From Diabrotica undecimpunctata (taxonomy: Eukaryota > Arthropoda > Insecta > Coleoptera > Chrysomelidae), in contig NC_092806.1 in NCBI RefSeq assembly GCF_040954645.1, positions 80,076,641 to 80,140,640 of the forward strand: 64,000 nt of DNA, in the 5' to 3' direction. Under the pieces are notes generated by a model. The model was not told the DNA's origin. It ran no database searches and saw only the letters and a list, made by a program, of their open reading frames with translations. Shown here in pieces: positions 1 through 10,720 of the stretch. The position numbers were made by a program, and so were the translations under genes. How positions within the stretch are numbered: the stretch's first letter is position 1; each line of letters begins with the position of its first letter.

Positions 1-159
1 TTAGTTTTATTTGTGAAATCTTTTAATTTCTTTTACTCCTGATGAAACTATAAAATAAATGGAGAAATATTGAGTCTTGAAAAAAACAAAGATTTTTATT
101 ATAGACCACTATACCTGATATTTCCTACAGATTTATAAATTATTTATTGGTCGAAATAA

Positions 160-1176
160 TCACTTTTAATATTTATATATCATTATATATTAGCATTACC
201 AAGCACAGGGATAAATGATATACTTTGGTATTTCAATAGTTACAACCCCTACATTCAATTCACATTAGAATGTGAAGATACTACAGGTTCAGTACCTTTT
301 TTAGATACCAAATTAATACGAAAAGGTACCCATTTACTGGTTGATTGGTATAGAAAACCTCTCAGTTCAGGCAGATATCTCAATTATTGGTCATACCATA
401 AATATTCAATGAAACTTAATTTAGTTAAAGAAATGAAAAATCGTGTCCTTAAAATCAGCGATACCGCTTTCCATACAAAAAATCTAAAAATCCTTTATAA
501 CCTATTCATTGAAAACTCATACCCAAGTATACTACTAAAGAAAATTTTGTTTAACACTCCACAAAATTTAACTAGTCATTTAAGAAACGAAGAAAATCTG
601 TCTGTATCACAAGATAGAATTGGACCTGTAGATCCTTTACCAAAACAAACTACAATTAGATATGTATCTCTTCCATACATTAAGGACATTGGACAGAAAC
701 TAAGTAGAATTTTTTCATCAATTAATAATATCAAAATTGCACATAAAACGGTACTAACAGTTAACAACGTTTTTTCTAAACTTAAAGACCAATCCGCACT
801 CTTGTCTTTAACGGATGTTGTTTACTGTATACCGTGCGGATCATGTGAACAAGTATACTATGGTCAAACATCAAGATGCCCTAAAAACCGCATTACATCC
901 CACAAGTCAGATAATAGACTGCATCCTGAAAAAAGTGCATTGGGTGAACATGTATTTAAAAATGGACATCAGATAGATTATAATAACATCAAAGTAGTAG
1001 AACAGGAAAGTAACATCACCAAAAGACTTTTTCTTGAAATGGCCTACATTTGCCAAAATAACAATGCAATGAATCATAGAACAGATATTGGTCATCTAAA
1101 TGAAATGTTCTCCTATTTGTTACTACTAGATAAATGCAATAATAACACAAACAATAATTTATCAATTGACATTTAA
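160..1176 (+). pseudogene. Penelope RT C-terminus plus GIY-YIG endonuclease
   Basis: The frame is open from 160; the first ATG is at 409, but the protein similarity starts earlier, near 178. The first part holds the RT tail typical of Penelope elements, with VPFLDTKL, a DWYRKP block and RYLNYWSYH. From about 800 the GIY-YIG nuclease follows: IPCGSC, VYYGQTSR, an Arg in the following helix (KNRITSH), and the catalytic-type Glu in FLEMAYI. The nuclease nicks the target DNA to prime reverse transcription. The RT active-site motifs are absent, with stops at 136 and 157 upstream, so this copy cannot mobilise itself. Endonuclease-containing Penelope elements are common in arthropods. Confidence 0.75.
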
Positions 1177-1423
1177 AAGAATTTTGTCAGATTAATGTCA
1201 TGTATTTATTTAGAATAATTAAGTGTTTTTGGATGTACAGTAATTTTTTAAATTTTTAAACATAAAATTAGGTTTTATATATTAAAAAAGATGAGAGACT
1301 ATGATAAATTTTATCAACATTATAATACATCTTCGTTGATACAACCTCATTAAGTTTGTAAGTAGTGAATTTTTTAATTAATTATACCAACGCCAACAAT
1401 TTATTCATCACATTTGTAGCTCC

Positions 1424-1452
1424 CTGATGAAAGACATAACCAATGTCCGAAA
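1424..1452 (+). ncRNA. Hammerhead-ribozyme-like core (imperfect)
   Basis: CTGATGA (1424-1430) is followed by a 5-bp stem, GACAT (1433-1437) with ATGTC (1443-1447) around a 5-base loop, and then CGAAA (1448-1452). This is the order of a hammerhead core: the CUGAUGA box, stem II and the GAAA box. Two unpaired bases flank stem II, and I do not see a convincing helix I partner or cleavage site downstream, so it is probably a decayed copy. Its position at the end of a Penelope element fits the known placement. Confidence 0.35.
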
Positions 1453-1538
1453 GCTTGGAATAAAAATTTAAAAGAGTACACGTTTCATTTTTTATTGCTG
1501 CAAACCCACTATTTAACGTTTACTTCTTTATATATATA

Positions 1539-1841
<303 letters not shown>

Positions 1842-2418
1842 TTTATATATAAAACTTGTAAAATGTCACATTTTGATTTAATTTTCCATATATCTGTTAC
1901 ATGTTTTCAGACATCTGTCAATGGTGAATAAATCTTCTTCTTTTTTGTTACTAAACAAAAAAGAATTTTTAAACAAAATTTTATTTTTGGCAATATAATT
2001 GTCAAAAATAAAAATTTTAAGTTGGCATTTATGACATTGAGGCTTATTTGTAATCGGTTGCTATTTTAACTTATTTATAAATTCAATTGTTTTTGTATTA
2101 AAAAAATGTTTTCAAAATTATACTAAAAATTTCAGAGAAGCATTTATTAGATTAGGACATTTTTATATTAATTATTTTTAAGATGTATTAGCAGCAATTT
2201 TTATTTACTAAACTAATTTTTATTTGGTAAGTTAACAAAAATTGTTTTTTCTTTCTAGTTCAACCTTGTAAGATATTTTGTCTTTTTTAGCAGCTCTTGA
2301 TAATAATTGTAAACACAATTGAAAGCTCGAGATATAAAAAAAATTGTTAACCAATAGCCCTTTTATTGACTCCAACCCATCCAAAACAGTTATATATATT
2401 TATATTTATATATATTAT
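1842..2418. other. AT-rich intergenic stretch, no gene seen
   Basis: No supported reading frame. The last 30 bases become TA-rich and form the left flank of the gypsy insertion. Confidence 0.6.
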
Positions 2419-3818
2419 TGTGATATTTAAAGTCTTGGTGCGCCAAGGAATAATTAGCTAATTAATTTTTGATTAATTAAAATTATTTCAATGATGTGAT
2501 TATGACTCTATCACAATTTATAATTCTTTTATCTCAGGGTTAAAATTCGTGCTTCAATATCTATGCTATTACATGTGAAAGGTAAGGTCCAGAGAATACC
2601 GGAATAATAAAAAACACATATGATCTAACACTATATATTGAAAAAATATTAATGAAATAATTCACACTCAAAAGTTTTCAATAAACAAATCTCATATAAG
2701 GATTCTCAAAATTTTGTTCTCCGTACGTGAACAATCAAAATTAATGGTACAAACAATATTAATTGAAAACTCAAAATCCAAACTATTCTAACTCTCCTAA
2801 TCAAAATATTTATATCCTTTCTAAATTACGTGTAAAAATTGTGTTATCAAAAAAAGAAAAAAAAAACTGCAGAAACAAAATATCTCTCTCTGATGATGAG
2901 TGGTCCAAATCCTTGTTCCTTGTAGACTATATTATCTCCTCTCAACCGCTCCCTATGTAATCAGCAATCGTACCACAGATTGTTGCAAGTATATCGTCTT
3001 TAATGATCTCCTTCAGAAGCACAAATCATTCAAATTATGATAGCCTTTCTCCTCTCGATAAACTGAATCTCTCGTTGGCCCGAGTGAAAAATGACTCTTG
3101 GAATATCTTCTCTTTACGATAAACTGAATCTCTCGTTGGCCTGAACAGTGACTCTTGGAATATAAGTAGGAAAATATGACTTACAATATTTTGCTGCTCC
3201 AGCTTCTGTCAGATACACTAACTCCACAAAAACTCACTAACATTCAACACTACTGCTTGCTACCTCTCAGGAACCGCCAGAGAACAATCCTTGTTCCTCT
3301 TACAGATTTGGAAAACCAACTGACTGCTATCTTTTCTCTCTCCTCAATCTCGCTAAACTTTCTCCCACACACTTATCCCACCTTTTTCAATCTCCGCCAA
3401 TCACAACTCGTCACAATTCCCCCATTTCTTCATTTCGATAACAAACAAATTTTTACCTATAATTTTAAATTTCCTAAAACTTATTTACAAATAATATTTT
3501 TCTATAAATCTTAAAACTAACAAAAACCTCTTTATAAAATATCTTCTATTGTCTTTAATCACTGCACTAATGTATTTGTAAAAACCCGTTTCAATTTGTC
3601 TTTTGTTTCACTTAAACTTATGCGGGTCAACTGAAGTATTACAAAGACATAATTTATGTAAAGCTTACTTTTTGTTTAGTACAGATAATCCAAGAATTTA
3701 ATAACTTTCCTTCTTAGAAATGTTTGTTGGTTATACTTTCTGAATTATTTTAATTTTTTGTTGAACTTTGAAATATTTTAAACAAACCAATATTTTCTTG
3801 ATTTTACATATCATAACA
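2419..3818 (-). repeat. 3' LTR of the gypsy element
   Basis: 1400 bp, matching 9259-10658 almost base for base. In element orientation it starts TGTTATG and ends TATCACA, the usual TG...CA form. Small plus-strand frames inside (2763-2960, 3176-3514) occur identically in the other LTR and are not genes. Confidence 0.93.
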
Positions 3819-3912
3819 AATCCCCGCCATTTGATCTGCCGAAAACTCTTTGTTAAATTTTAAAATGACAAAAGTTTTCCAGGATCAAATCATTTCACTA
3901 TGTTATTAAAAT

Positions 3913-6900
3913 CTACTTATGATACTGATAAATGTCGTGAATGTTAAAAATACCCCGTATATTTCCTGTCTCTATGTGCGCTAATTCATAACTATTTACC
4001 CCATTTTCCGTATTGACCCTATATGGACCTTCAAATATCGGCATCAATTTAGCACAAATATCATTTTGTAAATTCGACACCCTCAGTGCCTTCACTAAGA
4101 CTTTATCTCCTTTCTGGAATTTGATCGGCCTTCTTCTTCGGGTTCTCTCTTGTCTTTGGAGATATTTCTCTCCACTTCGTCTCAATCTTCTTTGAACCAA
4201 CTCGATCACTTCTTCGTATTGTCTGGGGGCGGTGTCTTCCCACGGTCTTGTAGGCATTGTTCCTTTCATTATATATAAAGGCGTCTCTTTGGTAACCGTA
4301 TTTGGAGCACAATTCAAATAGGTCTCGATCTCAAACACTTTTCTGTCCCAATGTCGATGATGTTCTTCCGCAGCAATTCGTAGAAATTTTGTGACTTCTT
4401 GTATAAAACGCTCCGATGGGTTGCTCTGTGGATGACGGATGCTTATAAATTTTGTATCGATGCCCCTCTCTCTTAATTCCCTTTTAAAACGTTCGTTCCT
4501 AAAATATGTCGCATTGTCCAATAAAATATTGTCTGGTCTTCCCACCGTTTCTATAAAATTGTCTATCTTCCTAAGTATTTCAATTCCTTTTGTGGTTCTG
4601 CATGCGTACAATTTAACATATTTTGAGAAAAGGTCCACCATAACTAATATGTGTTTATTCCTTTGAGTTGTTGGTATCAAATCGCTCAACATATCAATAG
4701 CAACAATATCCAGTTTCTTCCGAGCTACGACGTTTTTTGTGACGTTTTCATTTTTAAAGTTCCTACTTTTACACTTTTGGCATGTCACACAATTTCGAGT
4801 CACCTCTTTGGCTATTGTATAGTCCTGTCGACAAATGTAGTTCTCCCTGAACATAAGCCATACCTTTCTACTTCCAATATGTCCGTTGTCACAGTGTAAC
4901 TTTAAAAAAACTTCTTTTGCCATTTGCTCCGTGATTACATAGAGTTCTTTACCATCGACCCTCTTAAAATATAGGTTATTTTCTTGTTCAGCCCTTTGCT
5001 TTTCTCTTTCATTCAATTCTTCCTGATTTTCCCTGATTTTGGCCAACGAAAATAAGCCTGCTTCTTCTCTCATTATGTTCATGCCTACGTGGAGAGTTTT
5101 GTGATCCTCTTTGCGGAATTGTTCATCTCTCGTCAACGCATCAGCCAAAATATTGTCCGTTCCTTTGATATATTTAAATTCAAAATCATATTCTTGGAGT
5201 AAAAGAATGCCCCTATGAATTCTATTATTTACCAACCTATTTTTCATTATGTGTATCAACGCTGCGTGGTCCGTTTCAATGGTGAATCTTGCCCCAAGTA
5301 GGTAAAAACGTAATTTGTTTACACAAAATAACACACTGGCAAACTCTAATTCAGTAACGCTGTATTTTCTCTCATACGTTTTGGTTACACGGGAAACAAA
5401 ACATATTGGCACCTCTATATCGTCTTGTATCTGTGATAACACCCCTGCAAATTTTTTTATGGAAGCATCGGTCCTGAGAATGAAAGGTTGCTCATATCTT
5501 GGGTGGTGCACTCTTACAGCTGTGGAAAACGCTCCTTTTAAATTTTTGAAAGCGATTTCTTGTTCCGTTCCCCATTTCCATCTGACATTTTTCTTAAGTA
5601 ATGCTATTAGCGGTATTTCTTTTGTACTGAGGTCTGGTATCAGCTTTTTGAAATAGTTTACCATTCCTAAAAATCCCCGCAAAGTTTTTAAATTGGTTGG
5701 CCTAGGGTAGTTGTTTATGACTTCAATTCTATCTTCTGCAAGACTAATCCCTTTTGTGTCTAATTTGAATCCTAAATACAATACCTCTTTTTGGAAAAAC
5801 TGACACTTTTGAATATTTAATTTTAATCCGGCTTGATCAAGTTCTTCGAGAACAGTATGAATATGTCGTAGATGGCTTGTTATATCCGGTGAGAAAATTA
5901 ATAAATCATCTATGTAATGTACAACAAATTCTCCATGCCTATTTAAAATTGTGTGTAATGCGCGAACCAAAGCAGCGCATGCACTTTGTAGTCCAAATGG
6001 TACTACCCTAAATCGGTACACCACTCCGTCGATAGAAAAAGCGGTATAATTTCGACACTTTTCTGCCAAAGGTATTAACCAAAAACTGTGTTTCAAATCG
6101 ATTTTGGAGAAAATGTGTGATCCTGTGATTCGTCCAAAAATGGCTTCTATGTTCAAAGGCGCTTCGTATTGCGCGATTGTGTGCGAATTAATGTTTCTTG
6201 CATCTAAACATAATCGCAAATCACCATTTGATTTTTTTACGCATACTATCGGGTTGATATATGGAGAGTCACATCTTTCGATCACCTTGTCTCTGATCAT
6301 ATTTTCAATTTCCTGTCCGACGCTTTGCCTGTATTTATACGGGATTGGATATGTTTTCGATTTAAAATTTTCTAAGTTTTTAACTTTAAAAGAATGTTCA
6401 TAATTTTTAGCCACTCGGCTTTCTTCATTAATAAGATCTCCATAATTTTCTAAAATCTTCTCTATTTCCTTCTCCATGTTTTCTCCACATTTTATTTTTC
6501 TTTCATCCTCAGTTTGTTCACATGTGTTCACTGTCCTTATTACTTCTTCACAAAATTCTGGATTCTCGTCCATAATTGCCATTTCTTCTCTGTCCTCTTC
6601 CGTTATTTCTTCTTCTATTTTTTCTTTATCTTTAATTTCTATCTGGTATTCCGAGCACCATGTTTCGGCTCCTTCCATTTTTCTGCTTGTAACTTCCTTT
6701 TTTTCCTGCTTTCTTTTCGAACTCTTCTTCTTTTTTTTTATTCTCTTTTCCTCTTCGGATTGATTTTTTTCTTGAGCTTTCGATTTATCCTCTACCGTCA
6801 TATTGATTTCTTTATGTTTTTCTTGTCCATTTATCCTTTCAGAAAATTTTCTCCTATCTGTTTCCTTTTCTTCTTCTATGTTGTCTGGTTCTGCTCTGAT

Positions 6901-7353
6901 TTCCAGTTGATTTTCCGAAAAATTGATGGTGATATGTTTTTCACTCAATTCATCAATTCCCGCTATCATATCATGATTTAGATCTTCGATCACCACACAT
7001 TGCATAATATAGAATTGGTCTCCCACTCTGATCCGTACTCCTAAACCTTCGTTTACTGTCGTCAATTTTTTATTATTTGCACCCACTAAAGCAACCCTCG
7101 GAATCTTATACACAAATCTGTCCATATTTAATTCTTTTACTAGTTTTTTATTGATTAACGAAATTTCCGATCCAGAATCAATCAGAATTTTAATCGCTTT
7201 ATGTTTAATAAATGCATCTAAAAAAATTAGACTGGAATTAGAATTTTGTTTTTCGTTTCCCGCCAACTGTATAAACTCTCTCGGGTGACAAAATATACCG
7301 GAGAGTTTTTTACTTTTGTTTAGTGGATGCCTTATTGAAAATCCTGTCTGGAT
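3913..7353 (-). CDS. pol: Gypsy Pol polyprotein (protease, RT, RNase H, integrase)
   Basis: About 1117 residues from the first possible start at 7266, which is TTG rather than ATG; the frame stays open upstream to 7353 and overlaps the end of gag in the -1 frame. Domains in order, numbered from 7266: aspartic protease with IDSGSEISL near residue 30; a lysine/glutamate-rich linker; reverse transcriptase with YIDDLLIF near 452; RNase H with RTDAS near 597; the HHCC zinc domain of integrase (HCDNGH, CVTCQKC) near 790; and the integrase D,D,E core (AIDML near 855, LLDNAT near 915, NPSERF near 952). It would act in virus-like particles and then in the nucleus. No break is visible. The lack of a good ATG supports expression by frameshifting from gag. 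Confidence 0.93.
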   Translation of the reverse strand: MQTGFSIRHPLNKSKKLSGIFCHPREFIQLAGNEKQNSNSSLIFLDAFIKHKAIKILIDSGSEISLINKKLVKELNMDRFVYKIPRVALVGANNKKLTTVNEGLGVRIRVGDQFYIMQCVVIEDLNHDMIAGIDELSEKHITINFSENQLEIRAEPDNIEEEKETDRRKFSERINGQEKHKEINMTVEDKSKAQEKNQSEEEKRIKKKKKSSKRKQEKKEVTSRKMEGAETWCSEYQIEIKDKEKIEEEITEEDREEMAIMDENPEFCEEVIRTVNTCEQTEDERKIKCGENMEKEIEKILENYGDLINEESRVAKNYEHSFKVKNLENFKSKTYPIPYKYRQSVGQEIENMIRDKVIERCDSPYINPIVCVKKSNGDLRLCLDARNINSHTIAQYEAPLNIEAIFGRITGSHIFSKIDLKHSFWLIPLAEKCRNYTAFSIDGVVYRFRVVPFGLQSACAALVRALHTILNRHGEFVVHYIDDLLIFSPDITSHLRHIHTVLEELDQAGLKLNIQKCQFFQKEVLYLGFKLDTKGISLAEDRIEVINNYPRPTNLKTLRGFLGMVNYFKKLIPDLSTKEIPLIALLKKNVRWKWGTEQEIAFKNLKGAFSTAVRVHHPRYEQPFILRTDASIKKFAGVLSQIQDDIEVPICFVSRVTKTYERKYSVTELEFASVLFCVNKLRFYLLGARFTIETDHAALIHIMKNRLVNNRIHRGILLLQEYDFEFKYIKGTDNILADALTRDEQFRKEDHKTLHVGMNIMREEAGLFSLAKIRENQEELNEREKQRAEQENNLYFKRVDGKELYVITEQMAKEVFLKLHCDNGHIGSRKVWLMFRENYICRQDYTIAKEVTRNCVTCQKCKSRNFKNENVTKNVVARKKLDIVAIDMLSDLIPTTQRNKHILVMVDLFSKYVKLYACRTTKGIEILRKIDNFIETVGRPDNILLDNATYFRNERFKRELRERGIDTKFISIRHPQSNPSERFIQEVTKFLRIAAEEHHRHWDRKVFEIETYLNCAPNTVTKETPLYIMKGTMPTRPWEDTAPRQYEEVIELVQRRLRRSGEKYLQRQERTRRRRPIKFQKGDKVLVKALRVSNLQNDICAKLMPIFEGPYRVNTENGVNSYELAHIETGNIRGIFNIHDIYQYHK

Positions 7354-8849
7354 TCATTGAATACTTCTTCTTCCTCCTTTTCTATTGCCACATGATTCAT
7401 CTCTCTTCTGTTTTGTCGTTGGAATCTCTGATTATTTCTATCGTCCCTTTGTTCGTTCGTATTCCTATTCGGAGGATTTTGTGCATCTCTATTCCTGTTG
7501 TGATTTTCATTTGTTCTATTTTGTGTATCATTCCGGTTATCGTAATTTTGTTGTCTATTGTAATTATTGTAATTTCTCGGCCTATATTCGTTTGTTGATC
7601 TGGGATGTCGGTTTCTCTGGTCATAATTTGATGAATACCTTCTTTCCGGTCCATTATATTGGTCATGTTGTCTTCTATTTCTCATTTCTTTTCTTTTCGC
7701 TTCTTTTAATTGAAGGAATTGGCACAAACTATCAATATCTTGATAGTTTCTCAAAATCACGTGATCTTCCAACGTTTCCTCAAAATGTCTGCTGATCATT
7801 TCTACCAGCTGTTCGGTAGAATATTTGTATTCTAGATATTTTGAATTGTTATATATCTGCAAAGCATATCTTTCTTCAGATATTCCCATTTTTTCGTGAT
7901 ATTTTCCATTCTGTAGCTCTTGGTTGATTTCTCTCTGTTTATTTTTCCCCCAGAAATAGTTGAGAAATTTATTTTCAAAATCTGTCCAATTTTCAAACTC
8001 ATCTTCCTTGCTTTCATACCATAACGCTGCTCCTTCTTTCAAATGGTTTCTAATTGTTTCTTTGCAATCGTCAAAATATCTAATATGTTGTAATTTGGTT
8101 TTCAAATTTTTAACAAACGGTACTGGGTGTGTTTTCCGAATATCCCCGCCAAATTGTATTTTCGCCTCGCTTGTTCCATGGATGATAACTTCTTTTCTCC
8201 CTACCCCTCTTAGTTCAATTTCTGCCATTTGTTTTTCATTTTGCTTTAATCTTCTTTCTACTTCCTTCCTGTCTTCTTGTAGCGCCATTTCAAATTTTTC
8301 TTCTAACTGTTCTAATTCCTTTTTCTGGACCGTCTTACTATCTTTCATTACATTTTCAAGTTTGCTTTCTAATTCCTCCAAATTATCTTTAATTCTCATT
8401 TCTTGTTCTTTCATATCATTTTTAATTTCATTAATCTCTTCTATTTGTTGTATCAGTTCTTTCTTTATCCCCTCAACACATCCTCTAATTTCCTGTTCAT
8501 AGTTTTCCAGACGCTGCTCTATATTGCTCATTGTTTGTTTTGTTTCCCGTTGGTTTTCTTCTATTGTTTGTTTTGTTTCCTCCATTTTTAGTGATGTTTC
8601 TTGTTGATTTCTATCCATTGTTTGTTTTGTTTCCTCCATTTTTAGTGATGTTTCTTGTTGATTTCTATCCATTTTTTGTGACTGGAGTTGCATTAGTTGT
8701 AATATTTTATCTATTCCTGATAGTTCTTTTTTCTCCTCAACTATTGTCACATTTCCTTCATTATCCGATACTTCTTCCAAAATTGTTTCATCTTCTCTGT
8801 TATCCTCCTTCCTTTCCTGCATTTTACTTTGCCTCCTTGTGACAGACAT
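7332..8849 (-). CDS. gag: Gypsy Gag structural protein
   Basis: About 505 residues from the first ATG at 8849; a longer frame from TTG at 8885 is less likely. The N-terminal half is a long glutamate/glutamine/lysine-rich coiled coil with an 18-residue repeat (MDRNQQETSLKMEETKQT) present twice. A retrotransposon-type capsid region follows (around FENWTDFENKFLNYFWG). The C-terminus is rich in Asn, Arg and Gln and has no CCHC knuckle, so RNA binding is probably through this basic tail. It would assemble the particle. The stop lies 65 nt before the first TTG of the pol frame, and the two frames differ by -1. Confidence 0.85.
   Translation of the reverse strand: MSVTRRQSKMQERKEDNREDETILEEVSDNEGNVTIVEEKKELSGIDKILQLMQLQSQKMDRNQQETSLKMEETKQTMDRNQQETSLKMEETKQTIEENQRETKQTMSNIEQRLENYEQEIRGCVEGIKKELIQQIEEINEIKNDMKEQEMRIKDNLEELESKLENVMKDSKTVQKKELEQLEEKFEMALQEDRKEVERRLKQNEKQMAEIELRGVGRKEVIIHGTSEAKIQFGGDIRKTHPVPFVKNLKTKLQHIRYFDDCKETIRNHLKEGAALWYESKEDEFENWTDFENKFLNYFWGKNKQREINQELQNGKYHEKMGISEERYALQIYNNSKYLEYKYSTEQLVEMISRHFEETLEDHVILRNYQDIDSLCQFLQLKEAKRKEMRNRRQHDQYNGPERRYSSNYDQRNRHPRSTNEYRPRNYNNYNRQQNYDNRNDTQNRTNENHNRNRDAQNPPNRNTNEQRDDRNNQRFQRQNRREMNHVAIEKEEEEVFNESRQDFQ
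7338..7344 (-). promoter_or_regulatory. Candidate -1 ribosomal frameshift heptamer GGATTTT
   Basis: On the minus strand GGATTTT occurs in register (G GAT TTT in the gag frame), one sense codon before the gag stop at 7334-7332. The gag and pol frames overlap only between the pol-frame stop at 7356-7354 and the gag stop, so any shift must happen in this short window. The heptamer fits the X XXY YYZ form, and GGAUUUU is a known viral slippery site (red clover necrotic mosaic virus). A downstream RNA structure was not tested. Confidence 0.6.
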
Positions 8850-9235
8850 GTTGTTACTTTTTGTTATTGTTTTTGTCCCCGCCAAATGTGAAATTTTACA
8901 ACACTCTATATGTTTCAGAACACGACAATATTTCTCCCCAAATGTATTAAATTTTCACGACAAATATCAAATATGCAATCAGTAAAATTCAAATAATTCA
9001 AAATAAATATCAAATGTACGATTGGTAAAGAAAATAAATTAAATAATTCAATAGCAATAAATATCCACTAACTACGATCAATCAATAAATCAAATTTATA
9101 TTCCCTGGAAAAAATTGTCAAAATACTTTCAAATTCAAATTCCCTCAATGTTATATGTTTTTATCTCTGGATCACCTGTACTTATTCCAGATCTCTTTCC
9201 CTTCCTTCAAATGTAAAGCTGCGATATTTTCAAGC

Positions 9236-9253
9236 CCCACGTTTTGGAAGCCA
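9236..9253 (-). other. Probable primer-binding site
   Basis: Reading inward on the minus strand, the sequence after the 5' LTR and a 5-nt spacer begins TGGCTTCCAAAACGTGGG, the TGG start expected from pairing with a tRNA 3' CCA end. The tRNA was not identified. Confidence 0.5.
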
Positions 9254-9258
9254 GTTAT

Positions 9259-10654
9259 TGTGATATTTAAAGTCTTGGTGCGCCAAGGAATAATTAGCTA
9301 ATTAATTTTTGATTAATTAAAATTATTTCAATGATGTGATTATGACTCTATCACAATTTATAATTCTTTTATCTCAGGGTTAAAATTCGTGCTTCAATAT
9401 CTATGCTATTACATGTGAAAGGTAAGGTCCAGAGAATACCGGAATAATAAAAAACACATATGATCTAACACTATATATTGAAAAAATATTAATGAAATAA
9501 TTCACACTCAAAAGTTTTCAATAAACAAATCTCATATAAGGATTCTCAAAATTTTGTTCTCCGTACGTGAACAATCAAAATTAATGGTACAAACAATATT
9601 AATTGAAAACTCAAAATCCAAACTATTCTAACTCTCCTAATCAAAATATTTATATCCTTTCTAAATTACGTGTAAAAATTGTGTTATCAAAAAAAGAAAA
9701 AAAAAACTGCAGAAACAAAATATCTCTCTCTGATGATGAGTGGTCCAAATCCTTGTTCCTTGTAGACTATATTATCTCCTCTCAACCGCTCCCTATGTAA
9801 TCAGCAATCGTACCACAGATTGTTGCAAGTATATCGTCTTTAATGATCTCCTTCAGAAGCACAAATCATTCAAATTATGATAGCCTTTCTCCTCTCGATA
9901 AACTGAATCTCTCGTTGGCCCGAGTGAAAAATGACTCTTGGAATATCTTCTCTTTACGATAAACTGAATCTCTCGTTGGCCTGAACAGTGACTCTTGGAA
10001 TATAAGTAGGAAAATATGACTTACAATATTTTGCTGCTCCAGCTTCTGTCAGATACACTAACTCCACAAAAACTCACTAACATTCAACACTACTGCTTGC
10101 TACCTCTCAGGAACCGCCAGAGAACAATCCTTGTTCCTCTTACAGATTTGGAAAACCAACTGACTGCTATCTTTTCTCTCTCCTCAATCTCGCTAAACTT
10201 TCTCCCACACACTTATCCCACCTTTTTCAATCTCCGCCAATCACAACTCGTCACAATTCCCCCATTTCTTCATTTCGATAACAAACAAATTTTTACCTAT
10301 AATTATAAATTTCCTAAAACTTATTTACAAATAATATTTTTCTATAAATCTTAAAACTAACAAAAACCTCTTTATAAAATATCTTCTATTGTCTTTAATC
10401 ACTGCACTAATGTATTTGTAAAAACCCGTTTCAATTTGTCTTTTGTTTCACTTAAACTTATGCGGGTCAACTGAAGTATTACAAAGACATAATTTATGTA
10501 AAGCTTACTTTTTGTTTAGTACAGATAATCCAAGAATTTAATAACTTTCCTTCTTAGAAATGTTTGTTGGTTATACTTTCTGAATTATTTTAATTTTTTG
10601 TTGAACTTTGAAATATTTTAAACAAACCAATATTTTCTTGATTTTACATATCAT

Positions 10655-10658
<4 letters not shown>
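9259..10658 (-). repeat. 5' LTR of the gypsy element
   Basis: 1400 bp, the partner of 2419-3818 at a fixed offset of 6840 bases. It would carry the promoter for the minus-strand transcript. It is followed directly by a (TA)n tract. Confidence 0.93.
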
Positions 10659-10714
<56 letters not shown>

Positions 10715-10720
10715 TATATG
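10659..10720. repeat. (TA)n tract between two gypsy-type LTRs
   Basis: About 60 bases of TA dinucleotides between the right end of the young element and the start of an older related LTR. Confidence 0.95.

Larger units (their letters stand above)
39..1480 (+). mobile_element. Penelope-like retroelement, 5'-truncated, with hammerhead-like motifs at both ends
   Basis: The segment encodes the end of a Penelope-type reverse transcriptase followed by a GIY-YIG endonuclease. A CTGATGA...GAAA motif order lies at 39-67 and again at 1424-1452. Penelope-like elements are known to carry hammerhead ribozyme motifs in their terminal pseudo-LTRs, so the two motifs may mark the element's ends. Most of the RT, including the catalytic palm, is missing. 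Boundaries are approximate because no target duplication was seen. Confidence 0.6.
2419..10658 (-). mobile_element. Ty3/gypsy LTR retrotransposon, full length and very young
   Basis: Two 1400-bp direct repeats (2419-3818 and 9259-10658) flank gag (8849-7332) and pol (to 3913), all on the minus strand. The LTR ends read TGTTATGATA...TATCACA in element orientation. I found one clear mismatch between the LTRs (3466 versus 10306), which implies very recent insertion. A TGG-starting primer-binding-site-like stretch lies 5 nt inside the 5' LTR, and a purine-rich tract (GGCGGGGA) lies just before the 3' LTR. Both flanks are (TA)-rich, so the target duplication cannot be fixed unambiguously. No envelope frame is present. 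All pol domains are intact, so the copy could be active. Confidence 0.92.

Noticed and set aside
1424..1480. A complete functional hammerhead ribozyme
   Set aside because: No clear helix I partner or cleavage site; only the core order and stem II are visible.
2411..2418. A defined target duplication for the young gypsy element
   Set aside because: Both flanks are TA repeats, so several 4-base matches are possible and none is decisive.
2763..3514. Two plus-strand frames repeated identically at 9603-10354
   Set aside because: They lie inside the gypsy LTRs and are antisense to the element; the repetition reflects LTR identity, not gene duplication.
6104..6981. Plus-strand frames opposite gypsy pol
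   Set aside because: Phe/Ser-rich shadows of the Lys/Glu-rich pol linker on the other strand.
7960..8842. Plus-strand frames opposite gag
   Set aside because: Antisense of the gag coiled coil; no motifs.
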